The notes under the pieces: generated by a model
What the model was told of the DNA's origin: nothing
Database searches by the model: none
What the model saw: only the letters and a program-made list of their open reading frames with translations
Made by a program: the position numbers and the translations under genes
Part shown: positions 24,076 through 27,122 of the stretch, piece by piece
How positions within the stretch are numbered: the first letter of the stretch is position 1
Layout of the letters: each line of letters begins with the position of its first letter
NCBI GenBank assembly: GCA_002825515.1
Contig: PJET01000118.1
Location: 1-27,122, forward strand
DNA from: Candidatus Thorarchaeota archaeon MP11T_1
Lineage (GTDB): Archaea; Asgardarchaeota; Thorarchaeia; Thorarchaeales; Thorarchaeaceae
Direction of reading: 5' to 3'
Length of the DNA: 27,122 nucleotides

Positions 24076-24516
24076 TCATTTTGTGTAGCGTTTGTTTAGA
24101 CCTCTAAACCATTCAGGGACCCGGGCATCATCAACCCTATCAGATGAGGGCATGTAAGGTTTGATGTCAAGGATTGGTGTTCCATCGTTCGCTGATATCT
24201 GATCCACAATCAACCTTTTTGATTTATTGTCAACCTGAAGGAGTTTCACAATGGAGAGACAAAGCACGTTAGGTCGGGCTGGTGAACGACTAGCAAAGAC
24301 TCCTGACATTTCTGCACCCTCCACAGGAGGAACATCCTTTAAATGACTCCGGTTATCTTTATTGTCAAGACCATCAGCCCACCATATTACATGGAGGTGG
24401 GAGAACTCATCAATTCTAAGTGTGGCATCCCAATATTTCGATTTGATTTGGAGCTTGACGGGTTTACCCTCTTTCTTTTCGACGTGTCCAATTGGTATCA
24501 CATCAAACTTCATCAT
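24076..24516 (-). CDS. trmO: TrmO/TsaA-family SAM-dependent tRNA methyltransferase
   Basis: A 146-residue protein of the TsaA-like beta-barrel family, which methylates N6-threonylcarbamoyladenosine in tRNA. It has PIGHVEKK at the N-terminus, IDEFSHLHVIWWAD (38-49 region), GVFASRSPARPN (72-83, SAM-binding loop), and DGTPILDIKPYMPSSD (111-126, the family hallmark). The usual RPNPIGLS reads RPNVLCLS here, an unusual change in the loop. ATG 24516 is used; a GTG at 24522 and ATG at 24513 are also in frame, with GTGAG just before. It lies 17 bases downstream of a broken gene on the same strand. A decayed relative is at 20581-20770. Confidence 0.88.
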   Translation of the reverse strand: MMKFDVIPIGHVEKKEGKPVKLQIKSKYWDATLRIDEFSHLHVIWWADGLDNKDNRSHLKDVPPVEGAEMSGVFASRSPARPNVLCLSIVKLLQVDNKSKRLIVDQISANDGTPILDIKPYMPSSDRVDDARVPEWFRGLNKRYTK

Positions 24517-24533
24517 TCTCACTAGATAGGCAC

Positions 24534-25307
24534 TTACTCTGCAGATTTGAATAATACGATTTCGTGTAGTGTTGAGCCATCCTCTCTGTAAGTCATACCC
24601 TCATTATACACCTCAAGATCGAAATTCGATAGGAGTCTGAAATATCCAGGTTTCAGACGTAAAATATTCTTTGCCACGAAGCGTAGAGCAGCACCAAAAT
24701 TATCAAGCATGTCCACAGCCTCTAAAACCTTGTCCACTCTTAGCTCGACCCGGATCTCATCCGGGACATTGATGACAATCTTGTGAGGGAAGCTATGTTT
24801 TGCACTCGGATTGAACTCAAAGTCTTCCTTGACGAATTCATAGTTACCTGTGCTGAGTATAGGCTCTTCACGTTTGGCAAGAAGTAACACCTTCACTTGG
24901 TGATCGTCAACCTTCTCATTACACTGGATGAAGGCATAGGACACAGTGAAATTCTAGGAGTAGACTCGACCCCACATCCAATAATCTATGATGCTCTGAA
25001 AGAGAAATTCAGCCAATTATGATCGTGGTAACCAACACCCTTCACTGACAATGTCTTGTCACCATCTCTCACTGTTCCCTCCACTGAGGCTCTGGGGAGT
25101 GGAACGACCCATGCAAAATGACCGAGATTAGCAAAGTGGGAGTAACCAGTACCAGGCTTCCAACCCTTTACCTTAGCCTTATAGGTCAGATCAAACATGA
25201 GTTCTTCATCTTCGAGAAAAATCTCATAAATGGTTTATCGATGCGTTTGAGGAATGTGCCTGTTGGTTGGATGGCAATTGCAAAGCATGGCATAAGTGTA
25301 TTGAATG
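24534..25307 (-). pseudogene. Broken CrtC/AttH-like (lipocalin-type) gene
   Basis: One protein can be followed through three frames. The upstream part reads FAIAIQPTGTFLKRIDKP, shifts near 25225-25232 to YEIFLEDEELMFDLTYKAKV, and continues through FAWVVPLPRASVEGTV to the family hallmark GVGYHDHNWLNFSF. A second shift at the A-triplet 24999-25001 (one base apparently lost) leads to SIIDYWMWGRVYS, then an in-frame TAG (24954-24956), then NFTVSYAFIQC and the rest of the C-terminal barrel to 24534. The GYHDHNW/WxWGR pair is typical of hydroxyneurosporene synthase (CrtC)/AttH-like proteins with two lipocalin-like barrels. The N-terminal part is missing: the preceding MFS gene ends exactly where it should lie. 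It is non-functional unless the lesions are assembly errors. Confidence 0.8.
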
Positions 25308-26573
25308 CTAGGTGACTCCTGAGTGATTCTCTGGTGGTTCAGGAATATGAACGAATCTAAGTGCAATAAAAATAATCAATGAAGTGACTAGTGCTATTAT
25401 TCCTGCAACACCGTAAACAATTCTTAGACTATCAGAAATTTCCCAGACTGCAGCACCAAAAATCTGAGCAATCATGCCAACAATCCCCATCAGAAAATCA
25501 TAGGTACCTAGTGCTCGTCCTTTGACTTCTTCAGACACAACGAGGATAGTGATACTTTTCACGGAGCCAGTCCAGAGTACAAATGGTATTGCCCAAACAA
25601 AGTTGATGAGGTACATCATGACTACTCCGCTTCCTTGACTAAACCATAGGAGAATCAATGCATTCCCAAGTACTCCAGCTAAGAGTGTTCCCTTCAGATT
25701 TTTGTCAGCAAGATTACTTGCTGGATACATTATGGCAGCACTTGTGATTGAAAATAGACTCCAAGTTAATCCATATGTCACAGTATCAACATTCCAAGGA
25801 CCTACACTGAGGTTTCCAAGATATGGAATTGAACTACTCCAAGCAAATATAAAACCAATCATGCCTAGTGAAAGTATCCAGAAACTACGTCCAAGCTTTC
25901 GAAACGAAATCTTCGGACCTGCGCGAGCTTTTTTGATGACTTCTGCTCCAAGTGATTCTTTCAACAATAGAATCGCAGACACGAAGGTTATGATCGCACA
26001 GATTGAACCTATAAAGTGAAGATTTCCGGATTGATATCCAGAAATAAGGAGAAAGGAGCCAGTGAAAGGACCGAGAGCGTCAACAAACCATAAAGGCATC
26101 ATGACCATCATTAGACGCCTTGCAGGATTACTTCCATCGTCGGAAGCAATCTCGTCGGCAGGAATCGCTCTAGCCATGAGCCGCGCAGTGCTCATGCCAA
26201 ACCAAACTAAGCCATATTGAATTGCCACATAGGGCCATATTGGGAAAAAAGACATCGAAAAAAGTCCGACGATTATGGGCAAGAAACCTATAGATATTGT
26301 CCACTTTCTACCAATGAAGTCAGCGATATAGCCGGAGAAAACACTTGCAATAAGACCAGAAAATGTAGCAAGAGAAAACACAAATCCAATCTGCCATGGT
26401 TCAAGAAAACCTTCAAGGAATATACTAAACTCCCACTTCCAAAGGGCTGTTGAGAACTGTGCAATAGCAATAACTGCCGCTAGTCTCCATAGATTGGGAC
26501 TAAGACCTAGTTTCCCTGGACGTGAACTGTTGTCTAGTTCTATTTCATCACTAGTCAAAGTCTCTTTTGTCAT
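25308..26573 (-). CDS. Major facilitator superfamily transporter
   Basis: A 421-residue protein with about 12 hydrophobic segments in two halves, split by a basic central loop (EVIKKARAGPKISFRKLGRS, ~residues 215-235). The loop after the second helix has GYIADFIGRKWTI, an MFS motif-A variant (G-x3-D-x2-GRK). The ATG at 26571-26573 has GAGG (26581-26584 on the complement) 7 bases upstream. The substrate cannot be told. It could be a drug, sugar or metabolite porter. Its 3' end abuts the broken CrtC/AttH-like gene. Confidence 0.88.
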   Translation of the reverse strand: MTKETLTSDEIELDNSSRPGKLGLSPNLWRLAAVIAIAQFSTALWKWEFSIFLEGFLEPWQIGFVFSLATFSGLIASVFSGYIADFIGRKWTISIGFLPIIVGLFSMSFFPIWPYVAIQYGLVWFGMSTARLMARAIPADEIASDDGSNPARRLMMVMMPLWFVDALGPFTGSFLLISGYQSGNLHFIGSICAIITFVSAILLLKESLGAEVIKKARAGPKISFRKLGRSFWILSLGMIGFIFAWSSSIPYLGNLSVGPWNVDTVTYGLTWSLFSITSAAIMYPASNLADKNLKGTLLAGVLGNALILLWFSQGSGVVMMYLINFVWAIPFVLWTGSVKSITILVVSEEVKGRALGTYDFLMGIVGMIAQIFGAAVWEISDSLRIVYGVAGIIALVTSLIIFIALRFVHIPEPPENHSGVT

Positions 26574-26674
26574 GTCTTGGCCTCGAGGTCTTGCGGCTAC
26601 AAATCAGACCGGCTTAAGTTAATGTCGATGATGACCTATTTTCAAAGTACCCAATGGAATTGTACACTCCTGAA

Positions 26675-27122
26675 TCAATGGGAATATTTGAATTTCATGC
26701 TATTAATCGCAAGCAATCCTACGAATAGGAGTGAACCAAAGACTGTATACCACTCAGTAAGCGGACCTCCAACAGTAAGAGCAAAGCCAAGACTTGAAAA
26801 TGTGATTCCAAAACCATAAAGTCCAACCAATTTATTGAAGATTGGATTTAAGAAAAGAGCAATTATAATGAGAACGAGTACAAAGAATATGATTAAGAAG
26901 AAAGTACTAGATGCAACCATATGTGATTCTCCTTGGTCTTCAGAGAATACACCAATTGCCAGCAAAGCTACTCCAGAGGCAATACCGAGCAACTGACCAA
27001 TAACCATGATTACTCTTTGAATTGAATTTTCAGTCCAACAATCCTTCAAGCTTATGAAAAAGGGAACCAAAGCAAGTCCTGTAAGTATACATCCTATATT
27101 ATAGAAATATGCCCCAAATGAG
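26675..27122 (-). CDS. Partial multi-helix membrane protein (DUF998-like), 5' end outside window
   Basis: The frame is open through the right edge on the minus strand; nothing stops it up to 27122, and the TTG at 27070 is probably internal, because the residues before it (SFGAYFYNIGCILTGLA) continue a membrane helix. At least four helices follow, with a soluble loop VFSEDQGESHMVASSTFF between the second and third. That acidic loop after helix two, followed by a helix starting with HMVAS, resembles the FPE-type loop of DUF998-like membrane proteins. The similarity is only modest, and function is unknown. It is upstream of the MFS gene on the same strand with 101 bases between. Confidence 0.68.
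   Translation of the reverse strand, partial: SFGAYFYNIGCILTGLALVPFFISLKDCWTENSIQRVIMVIGQLLGIASGVALLAIGVFSEDQGESHMVASSTFFLIIFFVLVLIIIALFLNPIFNKLVGLYGFGITFSSLGFALTVGGPLTEWYTVFGSLLFVGLLAINSMKFKYSH

Noticed and set aside
1..27122. CRISPR arrays, insertion sequences, tRNA or rRNA genes
   Set aside because: I saw no regularly spaced repeats, transposase motifs, terminal inverted repeats or cloverleaf-like sequences with the conserved T-loop.

Overview
The window looks like a piece of an archaeal chromosome of moderate A+T content. The evidence is: TATA-type promoter elements 25-35 bases ahead of several starts; starts with either G-rich ribosome sites (GGTGA-type) or almost no leader; a Y-family DNA polymerase ending in a PCNA-interacting motif; and archaeal-style soluble multi-PAS histidine kinases. 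Gene content (flotillin-like protein, many PAS kinases, SfsA, a TrmO-type methyltransferase, an ABC exporter pair) would fit an Asgard-type archaeon such as Thorarchaeota. That placement is an impression, because no rRNA, ribosomal protein or other phylogenetic marker is present.

Layout. 1-2.5 kb: the 3' end of a flotillin-like gene, a TusA-type sulfur carrier, two small four-helix membrane proteins, and a DsrE-family protein. 2.6-4.4 kb: a PAS-PAS-histidine kinase fused to a C-terminal thioredoxin-fold domain with CVFC. 4.5-6.8 kb: a metal-resistance operon (ArsR regulator overlapping a Zn/Cd/Pb-type P-type ATPase) behind an operator-like inverted repeat. 6.8-10.1 kb: an ABC-2 exporter permease and ATPase, then sfsA. 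10.2-14.4 kb: a receiver protein carrying a kinase-like H-box helix, DNA polymerase IV, and a four-PAS histidine kinase. 14.4-16.8 kb: a threonine dehydratase/serine racemase-type PLP enzyme, an FMN-binding split-barrel protein, an ACT-domain protein and a nitroreductase. 16.9-18.4 kb: a EutA-type reactivase without ethanolamine lyase genes nearby. 18.4-20.5 kb: an unknown polytopic membrane protein and an MscS channel. 20.6-22.5 kb: a decayed TrmO fragment and a second PAS-PAS-kinase-thioredoxin protein. 22.7-27.1 kb: a radical SAM protein, intact TrmO, a broken CrtC/AttH-like gene, an MFS transporter and a partial membrane protein at the edge.

The most interesting theme is redox, sulfur and metal signalling. 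Two paralogous sensor kinases end in a thioredoxin-fold domain with an intact CxxC. The first keeps the phospho-accepting histidine and the catalytic asparagine; the second has lost both (Ser and Tyr instead) while keeping the ATP-lid glycines and the CxxC, so it reads as a pseudokinase partner. The first ends opposite a DsrE gene, lies about 1.7 kb from a TusA gene, and is divergent from the metal-export operon. The window also holds a receiver protein with an H-box helix but no ATPase domain.

Two gene remnants show local decay: a 3' fragment of a TrmO paralogue next to the second kinase, and a CrtC/AttH-like gene with two frameshifts and a nonsense codon. No intergenic stretch over 300 bases lacks a gene or remnant. 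I found no tRNA, rRNA, CRISPR array or insertion sequence.
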